Positions 56,006 through 64,000 of a DNA stretch of 64,000 nucleotides are shown piece by piece. Numbering within the stretch: the first letter of the stretch is position 1; each line of letters begins with the position of its first letter. The stretch spans positions 434,001 through 498,000 of the forward strand of contig NZ_MSCH01000003.1 of assembly GCF_002954545.1 (NCBI RefSeq). The letters are read 5' to 3'. The notes beneath the pieces are model-generated. The model ran no database searches, was not told where the DNA came from, and saw nothing but the letters and a program-made list of their open reading frames with translations. The translations under genes were made by a program, and so were the position numbers. This DNA is from Psychrosphaera saromensis. Lineage in GTDB: Bacteria; Pseudomonadota; Gammaproteobacteria; Enterobacterales; Alteromonadaceae.

Positions 56006-56047
56006 CACAACTTAAACTAGAGCAACTAAAACGTTAAAAGGATAAAC

Positions 56048-56791
56048 ATGGAAATATCGGCAGTTATTATTATCGCAATTGTTGTACTGCTTATTGGTAT
56101 TTCCAAATCCGCATTTGCTGGAGCATTAGGTGTATTTGCAGTGCCTTTGCTCATGTTAAAATTCAGCGCCGTTGAAGCAATTGCTTTAATGTTGCCTTTG
56201 CTAATAATAGCCGATGTAATAACAGTGAAAGGTTATTGGAAGAAGTGGGATACACCTTTATTAATGACGTTAATTCCAGGAGCTATTGTTGGGATCATTA
56301 CCGCTAACCTAATCATAGACCTTATTAACAACGACTATTTACAGTTTGTTATTGCCAGTATTTGTATTGTCTTTGCTATTAAAAACATCGTATTTAAACA
56401 TATAGAATTAAAGCTAATTAATAACAAACTTGGTGCTTACTGCATGTCAGCTTTGTCCGGTATTTCTAGCACTTTAGTTCATGCTGGCGGTCCGCCTTTA
56501 CTGATTTATTTTAGTGCTATTGGTTTAGCGCCATCAAAATTTGTTGCTACCGCCGCTATATTTTTTGCCATTATGAACTTAGTCAAACTAGTTGGTTTTA
56601 TTTCTTTGGGCTTAATAACCTCAGATCTAATATTGACTGCGCTTGCCTTTATTCCAATGGCATTTGTCGGCCATTGGATAGGTGTAAAGATCAACAATAA
56701 CCTAGACAAACAGCTATTTTTAAAAGTAATGAATTACTTACTGCTGGTGTTGGGATTTTGGTTAATTATAAAAGCGAATATAGATATTTAA
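56048..56791 (+). CDS. TauE/SafE-family membrane protein
   Basis: 247 residues, about seven to eight membrane helices. GISKSAFAGALGVFAVPLLML at the start and GISSTLVHAGGPPLLIYF in the middle match the duplicated TauE/SafE (sulfite/anion exporter-like) motif. Substrate unknown. Overlaps the end of the convergent gabD gene by 4 bases. Confidence 0.8.
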   Translation: MEISAVIIIAIVVLLIGISKSAFAGALGVFAVPLLMLKFSAVEAIALMLPLLIIADVITVKGYWKKWDTPLLMTLIPGAIVGIITANLIIDLINNDYLQFVIASICIVFAIKNIVFKHIELKLINNKLGAYCMSALSGISSTLVHAGGPPLLIYFSAIGLAPSKFVATAAIFFAIMNLVKLVGFISLGLITSDLILTALAFIPMAFVGHWIGVKINNNLDKQLFLKVMNYLLLVLGFWLIIKANIDI

Positions 56792-58266
56792 TCTAAACCG
56801 CCCATGCATAAATACTTAGTTTCTAAATAATCATCCAGTCCATATTTGGAACCTTCACGACCACTACCTGATTGTTTTACGCCACCAAAAGGCGCAGCTG
56901 CATTGGAGATTAAGCCTTCGTTTATGCCAACCATGCCGTATTCCAAACCTTCTGCGACTCGCCAAATCACACCGATGTCTCTGGCATAGAAATACGCGGC
57001 TAATCCGTATTCCGTATCGTTTGCCATATTGATAGCATCTTGCTCAGTTTCAAAACTAATAATAGGTGAAACTGGACCAAATATTTCGTTGGCAGCAATA
57101 GGCATGTCGTTAGTGACCTGGCTTAATATTGTCGGCTGGTAAAAGTTATTAGTAACGCCATCAACCACCTGAGCTTTAGCACCGCCTAGTTCCAGCTTTG
57201 CTCCTGCGTTAATTGAGTCTTGTACTAGCTTATTTACATTGTCCACAGCCGAACTTGAGATCATAGGGCCAATAAAAACACCATCCGTCAAACCATTGCC
57301 CGTTACTAACTTAGCGACTGCGGCGGTAAACTTTTCAGTAAATTCTCGTGCTATCCCCTGCTGAACCAAAATACGATTGGTACACACACAGGTTTGCCCT
57401 GCATTTCGGTATTTAGATAGCACAGCACCTTCAACGGCGGCATCAATATCAGCGTCGTTAAATACAATAAATGGGGCGTTACCACCGAGTTCCATCGATA
57501 CTTTTTTAACGCTTGTGGCACATTGAGCGATTAACGTTTTGCCAACAGCGGTTGAGCCAGTAAAGGTAAACTTAGCCACATCAGGATGCTGAGTAAGTAC
57601 CTTGCCTATGCCTTTGGCGTCTTCACCAATCACAATATTAAACACGCCTGCTGGAATACCCGCACGTTCTGCCAGCTCTGCCATAGCTAAAGCCGATAAA
57701 GGGGTTTGTGTGGCAGGACGACCGACAAATGTACAACCTGCGGCTAATGCAGCCGCGGCTTTACGAGCTATCATGGCGTTAGGGAAATTCCACGGCGTGA
57801 TTGATGCCACAACGCCAACGGGTTGCTTGATCACAATAATGCGTTTATCTGAGGATGGCGCAGGTATAGTATCGCCGTAAACGCGCTTTCCTTCCTCAGC
57901 AAACCATTCGATAAATGATGCGCCATAAGCAATTTCGCCTTTTGCTTCCGCTAATGGTTTACCTTGCTCAAGCGTTAAAATACGGCCTAGGTCATCTTGA
58001 TGTTGCATCATTAAGTTAAACCAGTTTCTTAATAACACCGCTCTTTCATTGGCCGACTTACTCGACCATCCTTTAAGTGCACCTTTGGCAGCTTTAACCG
58101 CTAATTCAGCGTCTGCAACTCCGGCATTTGATACCTTAATGAGGACTTCATTAGTCGCAGGGTTAACAACCGAGAACTCTGCATTATCAACCTTTCCTTT
58201 ATTTAGCCACTGCCCATTAATATACGAATGTTGCTTAAGCAATGATTTGTCGTTTAACTTATCCAT
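56788..58266 (-). CDS. gabD: NAD(P)-dependent succinate-semialdehyde dehydrogenase
   Basis: 492 residues, aldehyde dehydrogenase fold. Catalytic Glu in SMELGGNAPFIVF (about 262) and catalytic Cys in RNAGQTCVCTNRI (about 296). GabD-type features include ITPWNFPNAMIARK and EIFGPVSPI. Oxidises succinate semialdehyde to succinate. A GabT gene is not next to it, so the exact role (GABA, putrescine or other aldehydes) is open; the putrescine genes speAB are elsewhere in the window. Confidence 0.88.
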   Translation of the reverse strand: MDKLNDKSLLKQHSYINGQWLNKGKVDNAEFSVVNPATNEVLIKVSNAGVADAELAVKAAKGALKGWSSKSANERAVLLRNWFNLMMQHQDDLGRILTLEQGKPLAEAKGEIAYGASFIEWFAEEGKRVYGDTIPAPSSDKRIIVIKQPVGVVASITPWNFPNAMIARKAAAALAAGCTFVGRPATQTPLSALAMAELAERAGIPAGVFNIVIGEDAKGIGKVLTQHPDVAKFTFTGSTAVGKTLIAQCATSVKKVSMELGGNAPFIVFNDADIDAAVEGAVLSKYRNAGQTCVCTNRILVQQGIAREFTEKFTAAVAKLVTGNGLTDGVFIGPMISSSAVDNVNKLVQDSINAGAKLELGGAKAQVVDGVTNNFYQPTILSQVTNDMPIAANEIFGPVSPIISFETEQDAINMANDTEYGLAAYFYARDIGVIWRVAEGLEYGMVGINEGLISNAAAPFGGVKQSGSGREGSKYGLDDYLETKYLCMGGLD

Positions 58267-58371
58267 GGTGTCGCTCCAGAAAAGATGTGAATGTATGCGT
58301 GAACTAATAATATATAAGTGATGATTTTATTATTAAATTCAAGTGGTGTTTGTACGACTGATTAGATGTTG

Positions 58372-59289
58372 TTACTTTTTTGCCCTTGGGTGAGCACTGT
58401 CATAGACCTTAGCTAAGTGCTGGAAATCTAAATGGGTGTAAACTTGAGTGGTGGATAAATCGGCGTGGCCCAATAACTCTTGTACCGCACGCAAGTCACT
58501 GCTTGATTGTAATAAATGTGATGCAAACGAGTGGCGTAATTTATGTGGATGTAATGTGTTATTTAACCCTTGGCGTTTGGCCCAATAACTTAATCTTTGT
58601 TGCACTTGCCTAACACTGATCCTGTTGCCTAATTTACTAATAAACAGGGCGTCAGTTTCGGTTTTTAAAAACTCGCTTCTGCATTTTAACCACAGGTTTA
58701 TTGCTTCAATTGCCATTCGGCCAACTGGCACTAACCTTTGTTTACTGCCTTTACCTGTCACGCGTAATTCTGCGTTGGTTAAGTCTATATCTAAACGGTT
58801 GATAGAGGTTAATTCCGCTAAACGTAAGCCGCTAGAATAAAACAATTCCATTATCGCCTTGTCTCTAAACTCTATGGTTTGCTCTGGGGTAAATGACAGT
58901 AATTGAGCGACTTCATCCACTTCCATATTTTTAGGCAGTGGTTTGTCGGTTTTTGGTGTGGTTAATAACTCAGTAGGGTCGAGTCGGATGACATTTTTAT
59001 GCAGTAAGTATTTAAACAAACCTTTAACTGATGATAATTTTAACTGTAACGAACGGGGTTTTAATTTTGCTTCACGTAAACCTATTAGCCAACGTTTTAA
59101 GGCATTAGCATCCATTTTCGACCATGTATCACAGTTAGATTCAATGCAGAAATAGCATAAATGTAGGATGTTAGCTTGATAGGTTTTTAACGTTAATGTT
59201 GCATAGCCGCGCTCATATTTTAGATACGCTAAATATTGCATGATTTGCGGCTTAATCGACTCTGGTAAATGCTCAATATCGTTCAGCAT
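58372..59289 (-). CDS. xerC: tyrosine recombinase XerC
   Basis: 305 residues. N-terminal SAM-like core-binding domain and catalytic domain with the full set: Arg in SSGLRLAEL, Lys in TGKGSKQR, HKLRHSFASHLL, GHADLSTTQ and the nucleophile Tyr in VYTH. Resolves chromosome dimers at dif with XerD. It starts 12 bases after the upstream gene's stop (ATG 59289; TTG 59301 is less likely). Gene order dapF-DUF484-xerC is standard in gammaproteobacteria. Confidence 0.95.
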   Translation of the reverse strand: MLNDIEHLPESIKPQIMQYLAYLKYERGYATLTLKTYQANILHLCYFCIESNCDTWSKMDANALKRWLIGLREAKLKPRSLQLKLSSVKGLFKYLLHKNVIRLDPTELLTTPKTDKPLPKNMEVDEVAQLLSFTPEQTIEFRDKAIMELFYSSGLRLAELTSINRLDIDLTNAELRVTGKGSKQRLVPVGRMAIEAINLWLKCRSEFLKTETDALFISKLGNRISVRQVQQRLSYWAKRQGLNNTLHPHKLRHSFASHLLQSSSDLRAVQELLGHADLSTTQVYTHLDFQHLAKVYDSAHPRAKK

Positions 59290-59301
59290 TTTACAATACA
59301 A

Positions 59302-59958
59302 CTAACAGGTAATATGTACAGCGTGACGACTTAACAATCGACCTAATTGATCAATGAATAAGGTATCCATCTGTGGATTAAAATGGTGAATTGAGCTAGA
59401 AGCAATCGCTGCAATGCCAAAGATAGTTTCTTCATCGCCAACCATATAGTTTAATTCAACTAACGCGACCGACTGTGCAAAACCGTCAAATACCGCTTCC
59501 ATGATCTCTGGATACAAACGTCCCAAATAACTTGAATTGCCATCTAGTTTGGCTTGCAGATGAATGTAAGCTTCATCTTCTGGTTGTAATAATCTAAATT
59601 GCGCTAAAAATAGTTGTTCTTTACAGACATCATTAATGACTTTTTCTAACGTAGCGATAGAGTCACAACCGACCAATCCAAGGTACATATCACTAACAGA
59701 GCGGAAGATGACTTCATTTTGTCTGGCGTTAACCATCAAAGCGTTTAGCTCTTCTTCCATTTGCAGAATTTTTCCGCGTTGAATCTCCTGACGGCGCTCC
59801 AATAAAGAAGTGGTGCCGTGCGTTACGTGGGGAATACGTAACTGAGTCACTAGCTCAGGGTGATCAAGAAAAAAAGAAGGTGTCTGCTGTAGGTAGTCTT
59901 TGACTAACTCAGCATCCAGCTCAAGGTCTTCAAAATTAGGTGTCAGTAATTTGGTCAT
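59302..59958 (-). CDS. DUF484 family GAF-like protein
   Basis: 218 residues. The coiled-coil region at about 48-75 ([22 protein letters not shown]) and the GAF-like body ([44 protein letters not shown]) match DUF484. Overlaps dapF by 4 bases and precedes xerC, a classical arrangement. Role unknown. Confidence 0.92.
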   Translation of the reverse strand: MTKLLTPNFEDLELDAELVKDYLQQTPSFFLDHPELVTQLRIPHVTHGTTSLLERRQEIQRGKILQMEEELNALMVNARQNEVIFRSVSDMYLGLVGCDSIATLEKVINDVCKEQLFLAQFRLLQPEDEAYIHLQAKLDGNSSYLGRLYPEIMEAVFDGFAQSVALVELNYMVGDEETIFGIAAIASSSIHHFNPQMDTLFIDQLGRLLSRHAVHITC

Positions 59959-60785
59959 ATATGCATCTGTCCATCAAATACGTATTCTGCAGGGCCTGTC
60001 ATTTTAACTGGAGAATTCTCATCATGCCAGCGAATATGTAATGTCCCACCTGGTAAATCAACTTGGACTTTACTGTCCAATAAATTTTGTAAACGGCCAA
60101 CAACAACTGCCGCACAAGCTCCGCTACCACAAGCTAAGGTTTCACCTGCGCCGCGTTCAAATACTCGTAATTTAATATGCTCACGATTAATAATTTGCAT
60201 AAAACCAATATTGGCTTTTTCTGGGAAACGTTCATGTTGCTCTAAACGCGCGCCTAGTTCTTCAACTGGCGCAGTTAGTACATCGTCAACCACAGTCACA
60301 CAATGCGGATTTCCCATAGAAACCACGCCACATATAACGTTGTCGTCATCCGCTTTTAATATATAGGTTTTTTCTTGCTGTTGAGCATTAAACGGCACTT
60401 TTTTAGGCTCTAAAATAGGGCGTCCCATGTTCACAGTTACTTGATTTTCACCTTCAAGATACAACACCATATTGCCAGATTTAGTGCTTACTTTAATCGC
60501 CGACTTATTGGTTAAACCTTGCAGTTGAACAAAACGGGCAAAACAGCGTGCGCCATTACCGCACTGAGAAACTTCACTGCCGTCTGCATTAAAAATTCTG
60601 TAGTGAAAGTCTAAGTCTGGATCATAAGGCGGTTCAACAACCAACAATTGATCAAAACCGATACCAAAGTTTCGGTTAGCCAATTGTTTAATTTGTTCTG
60701 GCGAGAAGTACACATTTTGTGTCACCCCATCAACCACCATGAAATCGTTACCCAACCCATGCATTTTTGTGAACTGTAACAACAT
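59955..60785 (-). CDS. dapF: diaminopimelate epimerase
   Basis: 276 residues. Catalytic cysteine pair in [13 protein letters not shown] (about 75) and [12 protein letters not shown] (about 217). Converts LL- to meso-diaminopimelate for lysine and peptidoglycan synthesis. 61 bases after lysA on the same strand; both enzymes act in sequence. Confidence 0.97.
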   Translation of the reverse strand: MLLQFTKMHGLGNDFMVVDGVTQNVYFSPEQIKQLANRNFGIGFDQLLVVEPPYDPDLDFHYRIFNADGSEVSQCGNGARCFARFVQLQGLTNKSAIKVSTKSGNMVLYLEGENQVTVNMGRPILEPKKVPFNAQQQEKTYILKADDDNVICGVVSMGNPHCVTVVDDVLTAPVEELGARLEQHERFPEKANIGFMQIINREHIKLRVFERGAGETLACGSGACAAVVVGRLQNLLDSKVQVDLPGGTLHIRWHDENSPVKMTGPAEYVFDGQMHI

Positions 60786-60846
60786 CTTTGTCGGTTTTCC
60801 TAAGTTTGCCCTAAATCTTCCCTAAACTTACATAGTGAAGGTAAAA

Positions 60847-62127
60847 TTAATCTTTTAATATAGACTCGCCAGCCCAAAGAGATTCAACTGTCTCTCTTTG
60901 TCTAACTAAATGCATAGTGTTGCCATCAACCATAATCTCAGCCGCTCTTACTCTTGAGTTATAATTTGAACTCATAGTAAAACCGTATGCACCGGCTGAA
61001 CGTACCGCTAAATAATCGCCCGCTTCAACTGACAGCTCTCTATTTTTTCCTAAAAAGTCACCGGTTTCACACACGGGCCCAACTACATCATAGCTCAAAG
61101 AATCACTGTCTCTTTGCTCCACTGGAACAATATCCTGCCAAGCAGAATATAATGCAGGTCTAATATTATCGTTCATTGCAGCATCAACAATGCAAAAGTG
61201 TTTATCTTCGTTTTGCTTTAAAAACTCAACCTTGGTCAACAAGATACCAGCATTCGCCATAATCGCTCTGCCTGGTTCAAATAAAATAGTTAAGTCTGGT
61301 CTGTGTTTTAATTTTTCCATTAAGACTTTCATGTACTCAGACGGATGCGGTGGCGTTTCATCTTTATAAGTAACGCCCAAACCGCCACCAAGATCTAGGT
61401 GACAGATTGTTACACCTGCTGCCGCTAACTGATCAATCAATTTGATTAATTTGTCCAGCGCATCTAAAAATGGAGAAAGGTCAGTTAATTGTGACCCTAT
61501 GTGACAATCAACACCTTGAACATTTAAATGCTCTTGCTGATTAGCCCATTTGAATAGTTCCACGGCATCGTCGATGTTAATGCCAAATTTATTTTCTTTT
61601 AAACCAGTAGAAATATAAGGGTGAGTACCCGCATCTACATTTGGGTTTACTCGCAACGAGATTGGTGCGATTTTATTCAATTCTTTTGCGACTGAATTTA
61701 TACGATATAACTCAGCTTCAGATTCAACATTAAAACATTTAATACCAATCTCAAGCGCGTATTCAATTTCAGCTTCAGTTTTACCAACGCCAGAAAAAAC
61801 AATTTTAGTTGGATCGCCACCAGCTTCTAATACTCGAGCTAATTCGCCACCAGATACAATATCAAAACCAGAACCAAGACGAGCCATCACGTTTAATACC
61901 GCTAAATTTGAGTTGGCTTTTACCGCATAACAAATTAAATGAGGATGTTCGCCGGCCGCATCATCAAATGCTTGCCAATGACGTTCAATGGTCGCACGAG
62001 AATAAACGTAAGTTGGTGTATTAAAAGCTTCAGCTATGTCTTTACATGCCACTTGCTCAGCAAATAAACTGCGATTCTGGTAACTAAAATAATCCAAGGC
62101 TCTTTCCTGTCTGGTAAATTTGGTCAA
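60847..62127 (-). CDS. lysA: diaminopimelate decarboxylase
   Basis: 426 residues, PLP-dependent fold III enzyme. PLP Lys in YAVKANSN, HIGSQL, LGGGLGV, FEPGRAIM and the C-terminal CETGDFLG. Makes lysine from meso-diaminopimelate, the product of the downstream dapF. Confidence 0.97.
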   Translation of the reverse strand: MTKFTRQERALDYFSYQNRSLFAEQVACKDIAEAFNTPTYVYSRATIERHWQAFDDAAGEHPHLICYAVKANSNLAVLNVMARLGSGFDIVSGGELARVLEAGGDPTKIVFSGVGKTEAEIEYALEIGIKCFNVESEAELYRINSVAKELNKIAPISLRVNPNVDAGTHPYISTGLKENKFGINIDDAVELFKWANQQEHLNVQGVDCHIGSQLTDLSPFLDALDKLIKLIDQLAAAGVTICHLDLGGGLGVTYKDETPPHPSEYMKVLMEKLKHRPDLTILFEPGRAIMANAGILLTKVEFLKQNEDKHFCIVDAAMNDNIRPALYSAWQDIVPVEQRDSDSLSYDVVGPVCETGDFLGKNRELSVEAGDYLAVRSAGAYGFTMSSNYNSRVRAAEIMVDGNTMHLVRQRETVESLWAGESILKD

Positions 62128-62186
62128 TCAAGGTTAATCGTTTTGCTACTATTTTGAGGTTGATATTGTCTTAATAGCTTTTAAAA

Positions 62187-62342
62187 TTACTTTTCAACAG
62201 ATTCTGTTGACTCAGCAACGGGTTTTTCTTTAGGTAAAGTTAAAGGTCCACGTTGGCCACACCCCATTAGTTGTAGGGTCACTAGCGTTAAAATCAGGAG
62301 GGTTAGCCCCCTTTTACATAACTTATTAGAAGAATAATGCAT
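62187..62342 (-). CDS. lptM: LptM (YifL)-like LPS-assembly lipoprotein
   Basis: 51 residues, missed by length-based calling. Hydrophobic signal and lipobox LMGC (Cys28), then GQRGPLTLPKEKP, which matches the YifL/LptM pattern CG..GPL..P. In E. coli LptM helps oxidise and assemble the LptD translocon. Same gene neighbourhood as in E. coli (cyaY-lptM-dapF). It lies 59 bases before lysA on the same strand, opposite to cyaY. Confidence 0.85.
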   Translation of the reverse strand: MHYSSNKLCKRGLTLLILTLVTLQLMGCGQRGPLTLPKEKPVAESTESVEK

Positions 62343-62413
62343 GTTTTTACTGAATCTATTAAATTTGCCGCCTATAATCGCACGGTATAACGTAATTGCA
62401 AGCAGGAACTACT

Positions 62414-62731
62414 ATGAACGACAGTGAATATCACAAATTAGCCGACGAATTCTTAAATAACTTACAAGACGCCATTGATGAAGTGGAATTTGACTTAGAT
62501 TATGAAAGTGCAGGCGGTTTAGTGGAAGTTATTTTTCCTAACGCCAGCAAGATCATTGTTAACAAACAAGCTCCTTTGCACCAAATCTGGGTAGCGACAA
62601 AAGCCAACGGTCACCATTTTGAATATATAGATGGAAAATGGATAGACAATCGTGGCGGCTCTGAACTTTGGGCATTGTTAAGTGAAGCGGCAACCAAACA
62701 AGCCGGTGAAAAAATTACCTTAGCAATTTAA
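62414..62731 (+). CDS. cyaY: frataxin-like iron-sulfur regulator CyaY
   Basis: 105 residues. Frataxin fold with acidic helix (YHKLADEFLNNLQDAIDEVE) and beta strands (GGLVEVIFPN, PLHQIWVATKANGHHFEY). Tunes the IscS cluster machinery and binds iron. The ATG at 62414 follows AGGA; the earlier TTG at 62396 adds residues outside the family. Divergent from lptM. Confidence 0.94.
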   Translation: MNDSEYHKLADEFLNNLQDAIDEVEFDLDYESAGGLVEVIFPNASKIIVNKQAPLHQIWVATKANGHHFEYIDGKWIDNRGGSELWALLSEAATKQAGEKITLAI

Positions 62732-62807
62732 GATAATTAATTTAGAACTTAAATAACGTTAAAACGACACCCGAACCAACATATAAATAAAATTAGGAAC
62801 TATTTAA

Positions 62808-63239
62808 ATGACCAAATATATAACTCACGCTTTATTTTCTTTACTACTTTTAGCTGTTAGTTCTGTCGCTTATAGCGCTGAGACTGTTACTGATAGCGAA
62901 ACCGTATTATCTGATAATATTCGCCGAGCTATTATTACTGACTCTATTGTAAAAAGAGAACCAGCATCTGATTTATCTAATACCAGTATCTCGACCGACG
63001 TCAGCAAAGTGTATTTGTTTACTGAAGTAATTGGTAAAGCGGGCACAATGATCACGCACAGATGGTTTTTAGATGGCAAATTAGAAGCAGAAGTTGTGCT
63101 AAAAATTGGTGGAAACCGTTGGAGAACTAACTCAAGTAAAACACTTGATCCAACTATGCACTTAGGCAGTTGGCAGGTTGAAGTTGTTGATGAAAAAAAT
63201 CACGCAATTGCTTTGGTTAATTTCAACTACGGCGAATAA
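62808..63239 (+). CDS. DUF2914 domain secreted protein
   Basis: 143 residues with signal peptide (about 1-23, ending YSA). The DUF2914 region has SKVYLFTEVIGKAGTMITHRWFLDGKLEAEVVLKIGGNRWRTNSSK and a final GSWQVEVVD. Small beta domain, probably periplasmic; function unknown. Between cyaY and hemC, the same strand. Confidence 0.8.
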   Translation: MTKYITHALFSLLLLAVSSVAYSAETVTDSETVLSDNIRRAIITDSIVKREPASDLSNTSISTDVSKVYLFTEVIGKAGTMITHRWFLDGKLEAEVVLKIGGNRWRTNSSKTLDPTMHLGSWQVEVVDEKNHAIALVNFNYGE

Positions 63240-63253
63240 GCCGCTAGTAACAA

Positions 63254-63281
63254 AAAGAGGACTAACGCTTTAGTCCTCTTT
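63254..63281. terminator. terminator after the DUF2914 gene
   Basis: AAAGAGGACTAA pairs with TTAGTCCTCTTT around a short CGCT loop, 14 bases after the stop codon. Confidence 0.85.
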
Positions 63282-63350
63282 AGCCTCAGTTTAATAACTG
63301 TTATTCTATCGTTATTAACGATATCCAATTATTAAGAATTAATTCAATTT

Positions 63351-64000
63351 ATGACAAGTTCAACTAAACCAGTGATCCGTATCGCAACTCGTGAAAGTGC
63401 TTTAGCAATGTGGCAGGCCTATTATGTTAAAAATAAACTTGAACTTGCTCACCCAGAATTAACCGTTGTATTAGTACCAATGACAACCAAAGGTGATCAA
63501 ATACTCGATACGCCTTTAGCGCTTATTGGTGGCAAAGCCTTATTTGTAAAAGAGTTGGAAGTGGCAATCTTAGAAGACCGAGCTGACATAGCGGTACATT
63601 CAATGAAAGATGTTCCGGTGGAGTTTCCAGAAGGCTTAATGTTACACACAATTTGCGAACGCGAAGACCCTCGTGATGCGTTTGTTTCTAATACCTATCA
63701 AGACTTTGCAAGCTTGCCAAATGGCGCAGTTGTTGGAACATCTAGCCTACGCCGTCAGTGTCAAATTAAAGCCTTGCGTCCAGACTTAGTAATAAAAGAC
63801 CTTAGAGGCAATGTAAATACTCGCTTACGTAAATTAGATGAAGGTCAATACGACGCTATTATTTTAGCCGCCGCAGGTCTTATCCGTTTAGAAATGCCTG
63901 AGCGTATTAAACAACACTTAGACACTGATATGTTATTGCCAGCCAACGGACAAGGTGCTGTCGGCATAGAATGCAGAACTAACGATCCGCTAATTCAAGG
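63351..64000 (+). CDS. hemC: hydroxymethylbilane synthase, N-terminal part (cut by window end)
   Basis: First 216 residues are in the window. Joins four porphobilinogen units into hydroxymethylbilane in heme synthesis. Family segments: [60 protein letters not shown] and [12 protein letters not shown]. The cysteine that carries the dipyrromethane cofactor lies beyond the window. ATG at 63351. Confidence 0.97.
   Translation, partial: MTSSTKPVIRIATRESALAMWQAYYVKNKLELAHPELTVVLVPMTTKGDQILDTPLALIGGKALFVKELEVAILEDRADIAVHSMKDVPVEFPEGLMLHTICEREDPRDAFVSNTYQDFASLPNGAVVGTSSLRRQCQIKALRPDLVIKDLRGNVNTRLRKLDEGQYDAIILAAAGLIRLEMPERIKQHLDTDMLLPANGQGAVGIECRTNDPLIQ

Noticed and set aside
58372-59289. XerC as the integrase of a mobile element or integron
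   Set aside because: Its place after dapF and DUF484 and its full XerC motif set mark the housekeeping enzyme; it lacks the extra integron integrase segment.

Overview
The window looks like chromosomal DNA of a marine gammaproteobacterium of the Alteromonadales, probably near Colwelliaceae (Thalassotalea or Psychrosphaera-like). This is inferred from the low GC, an Oar-like TonB receptor, a RegBA two-component system, and the conserved gene order hemC / cyaY / lptM / lysA / dapF / DUF484 / xerC. No rRNA, tRNA, CRISPR array, prophage or intact insertion sequence was seen.

Layout. (1) 1-9328 is a nucleoside and nucleotide scavenging region: a cdd-deoA operon on the minus strand, an Oar-like TonB receptor, a divergent RutR-like uracil/thymine regulator, a secreted endonuclease/exonuclease/phosphatase protein, an alkaline phosphatase lipoprotein and a phytase-like esterase. 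A perfect RutR-type operator overlaps the predicted cdd promoter and two weaker ones lie between the receptor and rutR. The region therefore reads as one regulon that breaks down extracellular nucleotides, imports the products and catabolises pyrimidine nucleosides. (2) 9605-12458 is the putrescine operon speA-speB. (3) 12500-17560 is a variable stretch of small, mostly minus-strand genes with a decayed duplication and an attC-like inverted repeat. (4) 17559-23262 holds RegBA and an mbnP-mbnH-outer membrane protein operon, a copper-linked di-heme system. (5) 23438-33658 is rich in signalling: CHASE2 adenylate cyclase, diguanylate cyclase, a sensorless chemoreceptor next to a NIT-like protein, a BaeSR-like system with an EF-hand protein, and a GAF protein. 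(6) 33683-39301 holds a TetR / metallo-hydrolase pair and a 2.4 kb tandem duplication of an unknown ~590-residue gene, whose junction keeps a scar of the hydrolase gene. (7) 39510-53422 is housekeeping: a CBS transporter-like protein, nitroreductase, Rnk, a Rnk/Gre-like protein, the DUF3015/DUF4105 pair, glmS with its DeoR regulator, YehS, GreB, Tex and YgiD. (8) 53490-58266 is a redox/aldehyde cluster: AzoR, LysR, pirin, TauE and GabD. (9) 58372-64000 is the xerC-dapF-lysA-lptM block with divergent cyaY, a DUF2914 gene and hemC, which is cut by the window end.

The strongest observations are the RutR-centred nucleotide scavenging regulon with a TonB receptor, the MbnP/MbnH cluster beside the redox sensor RegBA, the traceable tandem duplication at 34.9-39.4 kb, and the attC-like structure at 16.2 kb. 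Two tiny genes are also annotated: lptM (51 residues) and a 30-residue membrane peptide. Several start codons were moved from the longest open frame to the codon that has a ribosome binding site.
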